Assembly: GCF_000632455.1 (NCBI RefSeq)
Contig: NZ_JFYL01000005.1
Span: 1-64,000 of the forward strand
Direction of reading: 5' to 3'
DNA length: 64,000 nucleotides
From: Acinetobacter sp. Ver3
Lineage (GTDB): Bacteria; Pseudomonadota; Gammaproteobacteria; Pseudomonadales; Moraxellaceae
Positions 25,153-33,435 of the stretch are shown one piece after another. The notes under the pieces are model-generated. The model had not been told where the DNA came from, made no database searches, and saw nothing but the letters and a program-made list of their open reading frames with translations. The translations under genes were made by a program, and so were the position numbers. The first letter of the stretch is position 1. Each line of letters starts with the position of its first letter.

Positions 25153-25907
25153 GTAAAGTCGGCGTAGAAATGGCAAAACCTGTACTTGTAATTGAAGATC
25201 TCACAGTCTCGTTTGACGGCTTTAAAGCCGTCAGCGATCTCAACTTCTATCTCGATAAAAACGAAGTTCACGTGATGATCGGCCCTAATGGTGCAGGTAA
25301 AACAACAGTGTTAGATTTGATTTGCGGTAAAACTAAAGCAACTTCTGGCACGATCAAATTTAATGATATTGAACTGACTAAGCTCAAAGAGTTCGAAATC
25401 GTTCGTAAAGGTGTCGGTCGTAAATTTCAAAATCCCAATATTTACGAAAACCTTTCAGTCTATGACAACCTCGAAATGTCTTTCCCACGTGGTCGTAATG
25501 TGTTTGGGGCTTTGTTCTTTAAGCGAACCAAAGATGTCGAAGAGCGTATCCAAGAAGTCGCTTCAAAAATTTTTCTCACTGATTTATTACACACCTCCGC
25601 AGGCTTATTGTCTCATGGACAAAAACAATGGCTTGAAATAGGGATGTTGCTTATGCAAGACCCCGAGTTGTTAATGCTGGATGAACCTGTGGCAGGCATG
25701 AGTGTTTCTGAGCGTGAACAGACAGCACAACTGCTTCGTGAAATCAGTAAAGGACGCTCAGTCCTCGTGATTGAGCACGATATGGAGTTTGTAAAAACCA
25801 TTGCAGATAAAGTGACAGTATTGCACCAAGGGAAAATCCTCGCAGCAGGAAAAATGGATGATGTACAAAGTGATCCAAAAGTCATTGAAGTCTATCTCGG
25901 ACACTAA
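25149..25907 (+). CDS. urtD: Urea/amide ABC transporter ATPase UrtD
   Basis: A 252-aa ABC ATPase. Walker A is GPNGAGKTT, the Q-loop region KFQNPNIYENLSVYDNLEMSF, the signature LLSHGQKQWLEIGMLL (a GQKQ variant of LSGGQ, usual for UrtD), Walker B PELLMLDEPVAGMS, and the H-loop VIEHDMEFV. It binds the membrane pair UrtBC with UrtE. The start overlaps the end of urtC, with GGAGG upstream. Confidence 0.94.
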   Translation: MSKVGVEMAKPVLVIEDLTVSFDGFKAVSDLNFYLDKNEVHVMIGPNGAGKTTVLDLICGKTKATSGTIKFNDIELTKLKEFEIVRKGVGRKFQNPNIYENLSVYDNLEMSFPRGRNVFGALFFKRTKDVEERIQEVASKIFLTDLLHTSAGLLSHGQKQWLEIGMLLMQDPELLMLDEPVAGMSVSEREQTAQLLREISKGRSVLVIEHDMEFVKTIADKVTVLHQGKILAAGKMDDVQSDPKVIEVYLGH

Positions 25908-25916
25908 GGAGGCCTT

Positions 25917-26615
25917 ATGAGCGGATTATTAGAAATTAGTTCTTTGTGTTCAGGTTATAAACAAAGCCAAGTCATTCATGATCTAGAACTTAAAATTCAA
26001 CCCAAAGAAATTGTGGCGATTATGGGGCGAAATGGGATGGGAAAAACCACACTGTTTAAAACCCTTATCGGTGATATTAAAAATACTCAAGGCGAAATCA
26101 AGCTCGATGGTAAAAACTTAGAAAAGCTTGACCCGTATCAACGTGTGGAAAATGGTGTTGCTTATGTTCCTCAAGGTCGTATGATTTTCTCAACCATGTC
26201 TGTTCTAGAGAATATTCAAACAGGTCTCCCTGCGTCTGCCCATGGCAAAGTACCTGACGATCTGTATGAGCTTTTCCCTGTACTTTGGGATATGCGTAAA
26301 CGCAAAGGGGGAAATTTATCTGGTGGACAACAGCAACAATTGGCAATTGCACGTGCACTCGCCACCAATCCCAAAGTATTGCTGCTCGATGAACCTACCG
26401 AGGGAATCCAGCCCTCGATTATTAAAGATATTGCGAAAACGCTAAAAGAAATTCGCGATCAACGAGACCTCACTATCGTGGTCTCCGAGCAAGTACTGAG
26501 CTTTACTATGGCGATGGCAGATCGCTTCTTGGTCATCGATAAAGGCCGTTTTGCTTATGAAGATGTCAGAGCGAATGTCGATGAAGCGACCATTAGCAAA
26601 TATCTTTCAGTTTAA
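25917..26615 (+). CDS. urtE: Urea/amide ABC transporter ATPase UrtE
   Basis: A 232-aa ABC ATPase of the LivF/UrtE type. Walker A is GRNGMGKTT, signature NLSGGQQQQLAIARAL, Walker B KVLLLDEPTEGIQPS, and a switch region IVVSEQVLSF with Glu-Gln where most ATPases have a His, as in UrtE proteins. RBS AAGGAGG lies before ATG 25917. It is the last gene of the urt operon; a strong terminator follows. Confidence 0.94.
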   Translation: MSGLLEISSLCSGYKQSQVIHDLELKIQPKEIVAIMGRNGMGKTTLFKTLIGDIKNTQGEIKLDGKNLEKLDPYQRVENGVAYVPQGRMIFSTMSVLENIQTGLPASAHGKVPDDLYELFPVLWDMRKRKGGNLSGGQQQQLAIARALATNPKVLLLDEPTEGIQPSIIKDIAKTLKEIRDQRDLTIVVSEQVLSFTMAMADRFLVIDKGRFAYEDVRANVDEATISKYLSV

Positions 26616-26649
26616 AGCACGTCATCTCATCAATTCTTAATTTGGCATC

Positions 26650-26678
26650 TCCCTCGATTTTTCGGGGGATTTTTTTTT
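26650..26678 (+). terminator. Terminator of the urt operon
   Basis: TCCCTCGA (26650-26657), loop TTTT, TCGGGGGA (26662-26669) with one G-U pair, then T9. It separates the urt transcript from the amidase transcript. Confidence 0.92.
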
Positions 26679-26738
26679 GACCATTTGTTGGAGTGGTATT
26701 GTTATTTCGATCTAAAGACTCATTCAAAATATCGCTTC

Positions 26739-26760
26739 ATATACGCAATTCACCGTATTT
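26739..26760. promoter_or_regulatory. Dyad operator upstream of amiE
   Basis: ATATACG (26739-26745), eight bases, CGTATTT (26754-26760). The half-sites and spacing equal those of the dyad before urtA (21613-21634) apart from one base in the right half. It lies 70 nt before the amiE start. Confidence 0.7.
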
Positions 26761-26829
26761 TGCATCGATCAATTTCACGAGAAACTCCTTACATAGATTT
26801 TAATTTTAAAGATATGGGGAGTAAGTTGA

Positions 26830-27873
26830 ATGCGTCACGGTGATATCTCAAGTAGTCCAAATACAGTAGGTGTAGCAGTAGTGAACTATAAAATTCCACG
26901 CTTGCACACCAAAGCAGAAGTACTTGAGAATGCAAAAAAAATTGCTGAAATGTTGAAAGGAATTAAACAAGGTATTCCAGGTATGGATCTCATTGTTTTT
27001 CCTGAATACAGCACCATGGGCATTATGTATGATCATGATGAAATGATGGCAACGGCAGCCACAATCCCAGGTGATGAAACGGCAATTTTCTCTCAAGCTT
27101 GTATTGAAGCAAATGTTTGGGGCGTATTCTCAATTACTGGGGAACAGCACGAAGAACACCCGCATAAAGTGCCATATAACACCTTAGTGCTCATCAATAA
27201 CAAAGGTGAAATCGTTCAAAAATATCGCAAGATTATTCCATGGTGCCCAATTGAAGGCTGGTGCCCTGGAGATACGACTTATGTGACAGAGGGCCCTAAA
27301 GGCATCAAGATGTCACTCATTATCTGTGACGACGGTAATTACCCTGAAATTTGGCGCGACTGTGCGATGAAAGGTGCTGAACTTGTAGTGCGATGCCAAG
27401 GTTATATGTACCCGGCTGATGAGCAGCAAATCAATATGGCCAAATGTATGGCTTGGGCAAATAACGTTTATGTCGCTGTTGCCAATTGTACTGGATTTGA
27501 TGGGGTGTATACCTACTTTGGACATTCGGCAGTGGTCGGCTTTGACGGACGTACATTAGGTGAATGTGGTACGGAAGAAAATGGTATCCAATACGCACAG
27601 TTATCACTCACAGAAATACGTGATGCACGTAAATACGATCAATCACAAAACCACTTGTTCAAGCTGCTACACCGTGGTTACACAGGCGTATACAACAATG
27701 GTGATGGTGATAAAGGGGTTGCCGATTGTCCATTCGACTTCTACAAAACATGGGTCTTAGACGCACAAAAAGCACAGGAAAATGTTGAGCAGTTTACGCG
27801 TTCAACCATTGGCGTTGCAGAGTGCCCAATTGGCAACTTACCTCACGAAGGGTTAGAGAAAGAAGCTTCTTAA
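26830..27873 (+). CDS. amiE: Aliphatic amidase AmiE
   Basis: A 347-aa nitrilase-superfamily enzyme that hydrolyses acetamide, propionamide and similar amides to acid and ammonia. The Glu-Lys-Cys triad is visible: Glu59 in FPEYS, Lys in [14 protein letters not shown], Cys in [15 protein letters not shown]. It follows P. aeruginosa AmiE from end to end ([21 protein letters not shown]). RBS GGGGAG precedes ATG 26830. Unlike Pseudomonas, no amiC/amiR sensor-antiterminator genes are next to it; control probably comes from the two-component system upstream. Confidence 0.95.
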   Translation: MRHGDISSSPNTVGVAVVNYKIPRLHTKAEVLENAKKIAEMLKGIKQGIPGMDLIVFPEYSTMGIMYDHDEMMATAATIPGDETAIFSQACIEANVWGVFSITGEQHEEHPHKVPYNTLVLINNKGEIVQKYRKIIPWCPIEGWCPGDTTYVTEGPKGIKMSLIICDDGNYPEIWRDCAMKGAELVVRCQGYMYPADEQQINMAKCMAWANNVYVAVANCTGFDGVYTYFGHSAVVGFDGRTLGECGTEENGIQYAQLSLTEIRDARKYDQSQNHLFKLLHRGYTGVYNNGDGDKGVADCPFDFYKTWVLDAQKAQENVEQFTRSTIGVAECPIGNLPHEGLEKEAS

Positions 27874-27882
27874 AGAAGCTTC
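27862..27882 (+). repeat. Inverted repeat at the end of amiE
   Basis: GAAGCTTC (27862-27869), TTAAA, GAAGCTTC (27875-27882) across the amiE stop codon. Each half is itself a palindrome. There is no U-run, so it may shape mRNA stability between amiE and amiB rather than end transcription. Confidence 0.5.
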
Positions 27883-27911
27883 GTCCGACTTGATTTCAGG
27901 AGGTTTCGAAC

Positions 27912-29027
27912 ATGACATTTGCCAGTGACCGTATACATGCCAATCAGGAAAGTTTGGCAAAACAACGCTATGACATGCAAAGCAAGGAATGTATTGCACG
28001 TACTTCCCGATTCAGTTTTGAACCAGATGCCGTGATGACCCATCTACGTGAACATATTATTGGACAAGAAGCCGCACTTGATGAAATTGAAAATATGCTC
28101 ACCACAGTGAAAGCAGATTTTAACGCAGCTCATCGTCCTTTAAGTGTCACACTGATGTTAGGTCCTACCGGTGTAGGAAAAACGGAAACAGTCCGCCTCA
28201 TTGCTGAAGCGATACACGGTAAAGCTGATGCATTCTGCCGAATTGATATGAATACATTGGCACAAGAGCATTATGCAGCCGCCCTGACAGGTGCCCCACC
28301 AGGCTATGTCGGCTCTAAAGAAGGAAATACTTTATTCGATGAAGCCCTGATTCAAGGGAGTTTCTCCAAACCTGGCATTGTTCTCTTTGATGAAATTGAA
28401 AAAGCCAGTACTGAAGTCATTCGAGGGCTACTCAATGTGCTTGAAACAGGAACTTTAAAATTAACTGCGGGTACAAAGGTTTTAGACTTTAAAAACTGCA
28501 TGATTTTTATGACCAGTAATGTAGGTGCCAAAGATGCTCAAAAGCGTCTGAAACAACTCAGTCAATTACCAAAACCACTCCAGAATTTAGCCAAGCATTT
28601 GAAATTAGATGACAGTGAAATCACGACAAAAGCACTCGATAAAAAGTTTGATCCTGAGTTTCTAAATCGAATTGAGCGAATCTTACATTATCAGCCAGTT
28701 GAATCTGATTTTGCTGCAACCTTAGTCCAACTCGAAATTGACAAAATGAACCAACGTCTAAAAAAGCAAAGTCGAACCATTGCTTTGACCGATGCTGCCA
28801 TTCGATTCCTGAGTTCAGGACATGATGTTCGATTTGGTGCTCGGGGGTTAAGCCGTCGTTTTAAAGTGTTAGTTGAACCTGCACTCGCGAAAGCTTTTCT
28901 AAACAACAAGCACATTAGTGAATTCATCATCGATTACGACAATACGAAGCTTCAAATTCAGATGATTGAGCCTGCAGTGAAACAACTTGATCCGTTACTG
29001 ATACACGAAGCATCACAACAACACTGA
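27912..29027 (+). CDS. amiB: AmiB-like AAA+ ATPase (ClpB/ClpX-type chaperone)
   Basis: A 371-aa single-ring AAA+ protein similar to the second ATPase domain of ClpA/ClpB. Walker A is GPTGVGKTE, the pore-loop region GAPPGYVGSKEG, Walker B IVLFDEIEKAS, sensor 1 IFMTSNVG, Arg-finger region FLNRIERI, sensor 2 RFGARGLSRR. P. aeruginosa has an AmiB of this kind next to amiE. A role in folding or assembly of the amidase or formamidase is plausible but unproven. RBS AGGAGG precedes it, and fmdA follows 39 bp later. Confidence 0.85.
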   Translation: MTFASDRIHANQESLAKQRYDMQSKECIARTSRFSFEPDAVMTHLREHIIGQEAALDEIENMLTTVKADFNAAHRPLSVTLMLGPTGVGKTETVRLIAEAIHGKADAFCRIDMNTLAQEHYAAALTGAPPGYVGSKEGNTLFDEALIQGSFSKPGIVLFDEIEKASTEVIRGLLNVLETGTLKLTAGTKVLDFKNCMIFMTSNVGAKDAQKRLKQLSQLPKPLQNLAKHLKLDDSEITTKALDKKFDPEFLNRIERILHYQPVESDFAATLVQLEIDKMNQRLKKQSRTIALTDAAIRFLSSGHDVRFGARGLSRRFKVLVEPALAKAFLNNKHISEFIIDYDNTKLQIQMIEPAVKQLDPLLIHEASQQH

Positions 29028-29066
29028 GACCTAAACTTTATTTGACCTCAATACAGGGGATACATT

Positions 29067-30245
29067 ATGCAACATATTAAAATCAAACCAGGAGTTCCAC
29101 TTGCGGAGCAAGCCGAAATTGGTCACAACCGTTGGCACCCAGACTTACCTTTTCTGACATCAGTAAAACCTGGTGAAGAAATTCTGATTGAAAGTTTGGA
29201 TTTCCTTGACGCACAAATTAAAGATACTGACGATATTTCTGATGTTAAAAATGTGGATTTAACACGTGCTCATCCTTTAACAGGTCCATTCTATGTTGAA
29301 GGTGCAGAACCAGGTGATTTGTTGGTCATTGATCTACTAGACATTCAACCGATTTCTGATGTGGGTTTTTCGGGTGTTTTTGCCAAGGAAAATGGTGGTG
29401 GCTTCTTGGCGGACTATTTCCCAGAAGCAGATAAAGCCATTTGGGATTTGAAAGGTTTATTTGCAACTTCACGTCATATCCCTGGTGTACGTATTGCAGG
29501 ATTAAAACATCCTGGCTTGATGGGAACTCTACCATCACATGATTTACTGAAAGAATGGAATCGCCGTGAAGCATTGCTCGTTACTAAAGGTCAAGCAAAC
29601 CCTCCTGATCCACGTACAGCCGTTCTGCGTGGTGTAAAAGGTCCCGAATTTGATCGTATGGCGGCTGAAGCTGCACGCACAGTTCCTCCACGTGAACATG
29701 GGGGTAACACAGACATTAAAGACCTTGCTGCAGGAAGCCGTATTTACTTCCCTGTTTATCAAAAAGGTGCTGGCTTCTCAATGGGCGACCTCCACTTCTC
29801 ACAAGGTGATGGTGAAATTGGTTTCTGTGGTGCGATAGAAATGGATGGCGTTACACGTGTCGGTTTCGATTTAATCAAAGGTGGGATGGAAAAATACAAT
29901 ATTGATTCACCCATCTTTGTTCCAAGCAATGTGCGTCCAAATTATGATCAATGGCTGACTTTCGAAGGGATCAGTGTTGAAGATGGTGTAAATCACTATC
30001 TCGATGCGACAGTGGCTTACCGCCAAGCATGTTTAAAAGCCATCAAGTATCTTGAAAACTTTGGCTTTACTGGGTCACAAGCCTACATGTTACTTACCGC
30101 TGCACCAGTTGAAGGTCGTATCGGAGGTATTGTAGATATTCCAAACTGTGCATGTACCGTCTCACTCCCAACCTCCATTTTTGAACAAAATATCTTGCCG
30201 CAAGGTGCTTTAAATGACGATAAATTTTGGGGGCATAAGCGCTAA
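29067..30245 (+). CDS. fmdA: Formamidase FmdA (acetamidase/formamidase family)
   Basis: A 392-aa enzyme hydrolysing formamide to formate and ammonia. It lacks the nitrilase Cys triad and belongs to the metal-dependent FmdA/AmdA family. Features are LTGPFYVEGAEPGDLLVIDLLDI, RIAGLKHPGLMGTLPS, PREHGGNTDIKDLAAGSRIYFPVY, GDLHFSQGDGEIGFCGAIEMDG and GGIVDIPNCACTVSLPTSIF. It is close to Methylophilus FmdA. The operon position after amiE and amiB gives two amidases of unrelated fold with different size preference. Confidence 0.94.
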   Translation: MQHIKIKPGVPLAEQAEIGHNRWHPDLPFLTSVKPGEEILIESLDFLDAQIKDTDDISDVKNVDLTRAHPLTGPFYVEGAEPGDLLVIDLLDIQPISDVGFSGVFAKENGGGFLADYFPEADKAIWDLKGLFATSRHIPGVRIAGLKHPGLMGTLPSHDLLKEWNRREALLVTKGQANPPDPRTAVLRGVKGPEFDRMAAEAARTVPPREHGGNTDIKDLAAGSRIYFPVYQKGAGFSMGDLHFSQGDGEIGFCGAIEMDGVTRVGFDLIKGGMEKYNIDSPIFVPSNVRPNYDQWLTFEGISVEDGVNHYLDATVAYRQACLKAIKYLENFGFTGSQAYMLLTAAPVEGRIGGIVDIPNCACTVSLPTSIFEQNILPQGALNDDKFWGHKR

Positions 30246-30285
30246 TTAGCGCATTATTGTTGTTACAGGTTTCACCATTTTACGG

Positions 30286-30321
30286 GGTAGCTTGAGTAAG
30301 CATGCGAGCTACCTCCTTTTT
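30286..30321 (+). terminator. Terminator after fmdA
   Basis: GGTAGCT (30286-30292) pairs with AGCTACC (30307-30313) over a 14-nt loop, then TCCTTTTT. It may allow part of the transcripts to reach fmdB. Confidence 0.8.
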
Positions 30322-30366
30322 AACTTTTAAACATGCACATGCTTAAAAATAAGTAGGAGCACGACC

Positions 30367-30663
30367 ATGCCATTATACGATTTCCGCTGTGAGCACTGCG
30401 AAGGAATTTTTGAACAACGTGTGCCTATTTCTAGGATTGCAACTGACACTATCGAATGTAAATACTGTCAACAACCCACCTTAGCTAAACCAATGATTAC
30501 TGGCAGACAACAAATCAACATGAAGACCAAATGGCGTCCAGGGTCAGGCGCAGAACAACTTGCAGGACCTTTAGTGGGCGGTCCAGGTACCAATAAAAAT
30601 AGTGCACGCAGTTCAGTGCTACACAACTGTCGTGGTGTGAATTGTTCACTCTGTGAAGTATAA
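30367..30663 (+). CDS. fmdB: FmdB-family zinc-ribbon regulatory protein
   Basis: A 98-aa protein. The N-terminal zinc ribbon has two Cys pairs: MPLYDFRCEHCEGIFEQ and IECKYCQQP. The C terminus carries further Cys (HNCRGVNCSLCEV), which is less common. In Methylophilus the FmdB protein is proposed to regulate the formamidase genes; the mechanism is not settled. RBS TAGGAG lies 8 nt before ATG 30367. It stands after the fmdA terminator. Confidence 0.88.
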   Translation: MPLYDFRCEHCEGIFEQRVPISRIATDTIECKYCQQPTLAKPMITGRQQINMKTKWRPGSGAEQLAGPLVGGPGTNKNSARSSVLHNCRGVNCSLCEV

Positions 30664-30664
30664 A

Positions 30665-30686
30665 AAAGCCCGCATCTGCGGGCTTT
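30665..30686. terminator. Terminator between fmdB and parE
   Basis: AAAGCCCGCA (30665-30674) pairs with TGCGGGCTTT (30677-30686). The tight centre probably opens to a loop of 4-6 bases. It serves both convergent genes. Confidence 0.85.
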
Positions 30687-30707
30687 AATGCTCGTGTCTG
30701 CAGAAAA

Positions 30708-32588
30708 TTAAACGACTAATTCAGCTAAGTTGCCTTTTTGTTCCAACCATTCTTTACGATCACTTGCGCGTTTCTTGGCTAATAATTTATCTAATAAACC
30801 TGAAGTAAAATGCACATCATCCAAATCTAGTTGCACCAAACGACGAGTATTGGGATCCAATGTTGTTTCACGGAGCTGACTTGCATTCATCTCACCCAAA
30901 CCTTTAAATCGTGTGATTTGTGGGGATTTAGTTTTGGCTTTTTTCAATATGCCTTCTAATTCTGCTTCGTCAAGCGCGTAATGCACATCTTTACCGTCAT
31001 CAATACGGAATAAAGGTGGCATCGCAACAAATAAGTGCCCTGCTTCAACTAGGCTTGGGAAGTGCTTCACAAATAATGCACACAGCAAAGTCGCAATATG
31101 CAGACCATCAGAGTCAGCATCGGCCAAGATACAGATCTTGCCATAGCGGAGTTCAGACAAATCATCAGAACCCGGATCGACTCCTATTGCGATTGCAATA
31201 TTATGCACCTCTTGAGAAGCAAGTACTTCATCTGAAGATACTTCCCAAGTGTTTAAAATTTTTCCGCGGATCGGCATAATCGCTTGGAAATTCTTATCAC
31301 GCGCCTGTTTGGCAGATCCTCCAGCAGAATCACCTTCCACAATAAATAGTTCTGACTCTTCCAAACTATGTCCCACACAATCAGATAATTTGCCTGGTAA
31401 AGTTGGACCTGAAACGATTTTTTTGCGCTCAACTTTCTTTGCAGCTTTTAAACGACGTCCCGCTTTTGAAATCGCCATTTCAGCCAATTGCATTGCAATT
31501 TCAGAGTTTTGATTCAACCATAAGGCAAAAGCATCTTTTGCGATGTTCTGCACAATCCCAGAGGCTTCACGACTTGAAAGACGCTCTTTGGTTTGACCTG
31601 AAAATTGTGGCTCTTGAAATTTCAAAGACAGAATATAGTTCACGCCATCCCACACATCTTCCGCTGAAAGCTTCATATTACGTGGTAAGAGATTACGTAA
31701 CTCACAGAACTCACGGATCGCATCCGTCACACCTGAACGAAGACCATTCACATGTGTGCCACCTTGCGCCGTTGGAATCAAGTTCACATAAGATTCTTGA
31801 ATACTCTCTCCACCTTCAACATTCCAACAAATCGCAAACTCCGCACTGGCACGTTCCGCGTCACCTGTAGCGACAAATGCAGGCGTAGGGATGATTTCAC
31901 GATCTTCTAATTCATCCATCAAATAATCGACGAGACCATTTTCAAACTGCCAAGTGATTTTTTCGTCGTTAATTTCATCAACATAATTGATTTGTAAGCC
32001 AGCAGCTAATACCGCCTTCGCTTTTAAATTGTGTTTAAGTGCCTTTAATGCAAATTTAGGTGAATCAAAATATTTCGCTTCAGGCCAAAAGTGAACTGAG
32101 GTACCCGATGCACGTTTAGGTGCTTTACCTTCCAGAACTTCAAGTGGTGCCGTTGCTTCACCTTGCTCAAAGGCCATTTTGTATAAATTACCTTGGCGCT
32201 GAACTTGAACTTCCACACGTGTGGAAAGCGCATTTACAACAGAAATACCAACCCCGTGCAAACCACCAGAGAATTGATAATTATCTGTGCTGAATTTCCC
32301 GCCTGCATGCAGTTTAGTCAGAATAATTTCAATGCCGCTTTGACCATATTCAGGATGAATATCAACTGGCATACCACGCCCGTTATCTTCTACTGACAAT
32401 GAACCATCTTTATACACAGTCACTGTAATTTTATTCGCGTGTCCTGCCAATGCTTCATCGACCGCATTATCAATGACCTCTTGCGCCAAATGGTTTGGAC
32501 GCGTGGTATCGGTATACATGCCTGGACGACGGCGTACAGGATCTAAACCAGATAAGACTTCAAGGGATTGGGCCGTATATTGAGACAC
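30708..32588 (-). CDS. parE: DNA topoisomerase IV subunit B
   Basis: A 626-aa GHKL ATPase subunit that decatenates chromosomes with ParC. It has RRRPGMYTDTTRPNHLAQEVIDNAVDEALAG (ATP-site Asn), VEDNGRGMPVDIHP, GGLHGVGISVVNAL, the Toprim segment LFIVEGDSAGGSAKQARDKNFQA with KGLGEMNASQLRETTLDPNTR, and the quinolone-region sequence around EGDSAGG. It lies 14 nt after yqiA on the same strand, as in E. coli, where yqiA and parE also adjoin. Confidence 0.97.
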   Translation of the reverse strand: MSQYTAQSLEVLSGLDPVRRRPGMYTDTTRPNHLAQEVIDNAVDEALAGHANKITVTVYKDGSLSVEDNGRGMPVDIHPEYGQSGIEIILTKLHAGGKFSTDNYQFSGGLHGVGISVVNALSTRVEVQVQRQGNLYKMAFEQGEATAPLEVLEGKAPKRASGTSVHFWPEAKYFDSPKFALKALKHNLKAKAVLAAGLQINYVDEINDEKITWQFENGLVDYLMDELEDREIIPTPAFVATGDAERASAEFAICWNVEGGESIQESYVNLIPTAQGGTHVNGLRSGVTDAIREFCELRNLLPRNMKLSAEDVWDGVNYILSLKFQEPQFSGQTKERLSSREASGIVQNIAKDAFALWLNQNSEIAMQLAEMAISKAGRRLKAAKKVERKKIVSGPTLPGKLSDCVGHSLEESELFIVEGDSAGGSAKQARDKNFQAIMPIRGKILNTWEVSSDEVLASQEVHNIAIAIGVDPGSDDLSELRYGKICILADADSDGLHIATLLCALFVKHFPSLVEAGHLFVAMPPLFRIDDGKDVHYALDEAELEGILKKAKTKSPQITRFKGLGEMNASQLRETTLDPNTRRLVQLDLDDVHFTSGLLDKLLAKKRASDRKEWLEQKGNLAELVV

Positions 32589-32602
32589 GTTGAATTGTTT
32601 CC

Positions 32603-33187
32603 TTATTTTAAGCTGTCAGCTAAAAACTGATATACCAAGGGTATTTTATCCGCGAAATCATCCATCGCGTGATTGCCATATGTTTCTGTAATGAGGAACG
32701 CTTGATGACCATCGCAATTATAATAACGTTCCGCTTCACGATAATCCAAAACTTCATCACCTTGTTGTAACAAGACCAAGATTTTGTCTGCATCTTGCAC
32801 AAACGGAACTGCCATATGCTCCAATTGATCAAGCTGAGCTTCATCTAACGACCAATTCGCAGTGACTGGATAAGGAAACTGCGCCGTTGAAAACAAGTTT
32901 CTAAATAATTTCCATGGTTGCATAGCGGGATTAATCAGTACAGCTGCGACTCCATGTTTCGCGGCAAGCTGCGTCGCATAAAATCCACCTAAACTGCTCC
33001 CAATCAAAACGACATTCGACATAGACTCGATGAGTGTCGAAATCGAAGTAATGACCTGATCAGGCGGCATATTTAAATCGGGCAAATGCACTTGTACATG
33101 TTCATGTCTTTCAAAATACTGACGAATCAGTTGCCCTTTAATCGAAAAAGGACTACTTTGAAATCCATGTAGATAGATAATATTCAT
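32603..33187 (-). CDS. yqiA: YqiA-family esterase
   Basis: A 194-aa alpha/beta hydrolase. IIYLHGFQSSPFSIKGQ is the oxyanion segment, VVLIGSSLGGFYATQLA the nucleophile elbow (Ser in GSSLGG), the acid lies in VLLQQGDEVLDYREA, and His in TYGNHAMDDF. E. coli YqiA hydrolyses palmitoyl-CoA and p-nitrophenyl esters; the role in the cell is unclear. It is the first gene of the yqiA-parE unit. Confidence 0.88.
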   Translation of the reverse strand: MNIIYLHGFQSSPFSIKGQLIRQYFERHEHVQVHLPDLNMPPDQVITSISTLIESMSNVVLIGSSLGGFYATQLAAKHGVAAVLINPAMQPWKLFRNLFSTAQFPYPVTANWSLDEAQLDQLEHMAVPFVQDADKILVLLQQGDEVLDYREAERYYNCDGHQAFLITETYGNHAMDDFADKIPLVYQFLADSLK

Positions 33188-33231
33188 AAACTGATTAATT
33201 GCATTTTCCTCAAAATTGTTCTAATTTTTAT

Positions 33232-33247
33232 TGTGAATCAGATCACA
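33232..33247. promoter_or_regulatory. Perfect CRP/Vfr-type binding site
   Basis: TGTGA-ATCAGA-TCACA matches the CRP consensus TGTGA-N6-TCACA at all ten fixed positions. It lies 45 bp upstream of yqiA and about 190 bp upstream of the lipase-like gene at 33436, in their shared promoter region. Confidence 0.65.
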
Positions 33248-33329
33248 TATTTGTTTCTCTTTTGTACGATAACAAATATTGTCAGACAAAAAAATTAGAG
33301 CCGACCTGAAATCAAAGTTATCTTAAAAA

Positions 33330-33346
33330 TTGTTCGGGATGAACAA
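33330..33346. promoter_or_regulatory. Short inverted repeat upstream of the lipase-like gene
   Basis: TTGTTC (33330-33335), GGGAT, GAACAA (33341-33346). A 6-bp dyad about 90 nt before ATG 33436; possibly an operator. No known regulator can be named. Confidence 0.35.
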
Positions 33347-33435
33347 CATAAGATAAATACAAGGAATTTTATACAGTGATCATTGCTAAAAATAAAGTGT
33401 CTTTAGATGATCATGCACTATCAGGATAAGACTAG

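Noticed and set aside
31016-31870. Several plus-strand frames opposite parE
   Set aside because: They are antisense shadows of a strongly conserved topoisomerase gene and have no family features.
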